Below, piece by piece: positions 13,826 to 14,730 of a DNA stretch of 14,730 nt. A model generated the notes under the pieces. It saw only the letters and a list, made by a program, of their open reading frames with translations. It did no database searches and was not told where the DNA came from. The stretch spans positions 1 through 14,730 of the forward strand of contig JAFGKO010000350.1 in NCBI GenBank assembly GCA_016928525.1, given 5' to 3'. Made by a program: the position numbers and the translations under genes. Within the stretch, counting starts at the first letter, position 1; each line of letters opens with the position of its first letter. This DNA is from Anaerolineales bacterium (GTDB taxonomy: Bacteria; Chloroflexota; Anaerolineae; Anaerolineales; Villigracilaceae).

Positions 13826-14730
13826 TGCGGACTTTTTCTTCACCACTGAGCGCACAGCCCGTCCTGGCTAACAGGCTAGGGAGAACACGGAGATTCATTA
13901 ATCTCTGTGCGCTCAGTGTTCTCTGTGGTTTGACGATTGTGGCCTGCCTGCCAAAAGCGGACCCGTCCGCCTCACCTCCGCCCTTCAACCTGGTGACTGT
14001 TGACCCGAACGCCACGGCCACCCCGACTCCCTTCCAGCCCGCTGCCGAGAGTTTCACCCCGCGCCCAACGCTGACCCTGCTGCCAAGCATGACGCCCCTG
14101 CCCACGCAGACGGCTACGAACGCCCCCACCGCTGTCCCAACCCAGACGCTTACCAGCGCTCCGACTTCTGTCCTGCCCACATCGCCATCAGCTCCCGCCT
14201 CGACCCGTCCGCAGTACACCTTCTACGTGCTGTTCGACTACTCCGGCCGTCAACTGGCCGTGGACGAGACCATTCGCTACACCAACCAGACCGGCGTGTC
14301 GCTGGCGGATATTGTCCTCGCCGTAGAGCCCAACCTGACCCCGAACAGCTTTTCGCTGGAAACGCTCTTCCTGGATGGAACCACGCCCAACTACGAATTG
14401 AACGGCCACCGCCTGACGGTTTTCCTGCCGCAGCCGCTGGCTCCCGGCAACACGATCAATTTGTCCATGCGCTACTGGCTGGCGATCCCGCCCAAATACT
14501 TCGACCACCCACATGGTTACCTCGGCTATCAAGTCAACCTGACCGAATGGTATCCGTTCGTCGTGCCCTACAAGGGCGACTGGGTGTTGCACGATCCCTG
14601 GGCCTTTGGCGAGCATCTGGTCTATGATTCGGCGGATTTCGAAGTCAACATGAAGGTGCCGGAGGGGGGCATCACGGTAGCCACATCCGCGCCTGCCGAG
14701 CCAAACGGCGAGTGGACGCGCTACCGCCTG
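13825..14730 (+). CDS. Second M1-type peptidase lipoprotein, N-terminal part only (runs off the window)
   Basis: An open frame from ATG 13825 to the window end (302 codons, no stop), paralogous to the preceding gene. Shared stretches include WYPFVVPY, GDWVLHDPWAFGEHLVY and EPNGEWTRYRL at its end, against WYPFIVPY, GWVLHDPWYYGEHLVY and EPNGEWTRYTL in the first copy. The lipobox is LTIVAC (C41), followed by a long Thr/Pro/Ser-rich linker (about 45-130). The catalytic half is outside the window, so activity cannot be judged. The start overlaps the upstream stop (TAATG) and has no SD, implying coupled translation. Residues about 6-36, including much of the signal peptide, are encoded by an inverted repeat element (13841-13930). 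Confidence 0.8.
   Translation, partial: MRTFSSPLSAQPVLANRLGRTRRFINLCALSVLCGLTIVACLPKADPSASPPPFNLVTVDPNATATPTPFQPAAESFTPRPTLTLLPSMTPLPTQTATNAPTAVPTQTLTSAPTSVLPTSPSAPASTRPQYTFYVLFDYSGRQLAVDETIRYTNQTGVSLADIVLAVEPNLTPNSFSLETLFLDGTTPNYELNGHRLTVFLPQPLAPGNTINLSMRYWLAIPPKYFDHPHGYLGYQVNLTEWYPFVVPYKGDWVLHDPWAFGEHLVYDSADFEVNMKVPEGGITVATSAPAEPNGEWTRYRL
13841..13930. repeat. Interspersed inverted repeat overlapping the second peptidase start
   Basis: CACTGAGCGCACAG (13844-13857) is perfectly complementary to CTGTGCGCTCAGTG (13905-13918). GAGAACAC (13881-13888) is complementary to GTGTTCTC (13916-13923), and CACGGAGAT to ATCTCTGTG with one mismatch. The wording, with CACCACTGAG at the left and CTCTGTGGT at the right, resembles the widespread CTCTGTG/CACAGAG class of bacterial intergenic repeats. 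Here it is translated in frame. Confidence 0.65.

Overview
The window reads as a chromosomal segment from a bacterium of the Chloroflexota, most likely an Anaerolineae-type metagenomic lineage. This is inferred from gene content and style: lipoproteins with Thr/Pro-rich linkers, a lone YprB-type nuclease, a DUF4349 protein, moderate-to-high GC, and several families of short interspersed hairpin repeats. No rRNA or tRNA gene is visible. Taxonomy remains an inference.

Layout, all on + except one gene. (1) 110-1417: YprB-like RNase H-fold nuclease with a helical repeat tail. (2) 1506-3844: STAS-domain anti-sigma-antagonist-like protein, ferric-reductase-like heme/FAD/NAD(P)H membrane oxidoreductase, and membrane-anchored rhodanese, ending at a strong terminator. 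(3) 3931-7436: a zinc-homeostasis block. It holds a Fur-family regulator that is probably Zur, a small CxxC membrane protein translationally linked to it, and a znuABC-type importer (lipoprotein, ATPase, permease). Two nearly identical 15-bp palindromes, one at the regulator promoter and one upstream of the importer, tie the block into one likely autoregulated regulon. (4) 7437-7924: a gene-free stretch with a MITE-like inverted repeat, a second copy of the sequence found upstream of znuA, and a very strong hairpin. (5) 7925-11010: a MacB/LolD-type ATPase overlapping a permease with two FtsX domains. (6) 11068-11997, minus: DUF4349 coiled-coil membrane protein, convergent with the permease. 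(7) 12132-12248: five consecutive perfect hairpins in the divergent intergenic region. (8) 12344-end: two tandem M1-type (gluzincin) metallopeptidase lipoproteins. The first is complete with HEXXH-X18-E; the second is cut by the window edge.

The best second-look items are the Zur regulon with its coupled 68-residue CxxC protein, the repeated intergenic sequence bracketing znuABC, the sharp composition change exactly over the catalytic part of the first peptidase, and two places where interspersed repeats have become protein-coding (inside the nuclease, and in the signal-peptide region of the second peptidase). No defence system, prophage, transposase or CRISPR array is seen.
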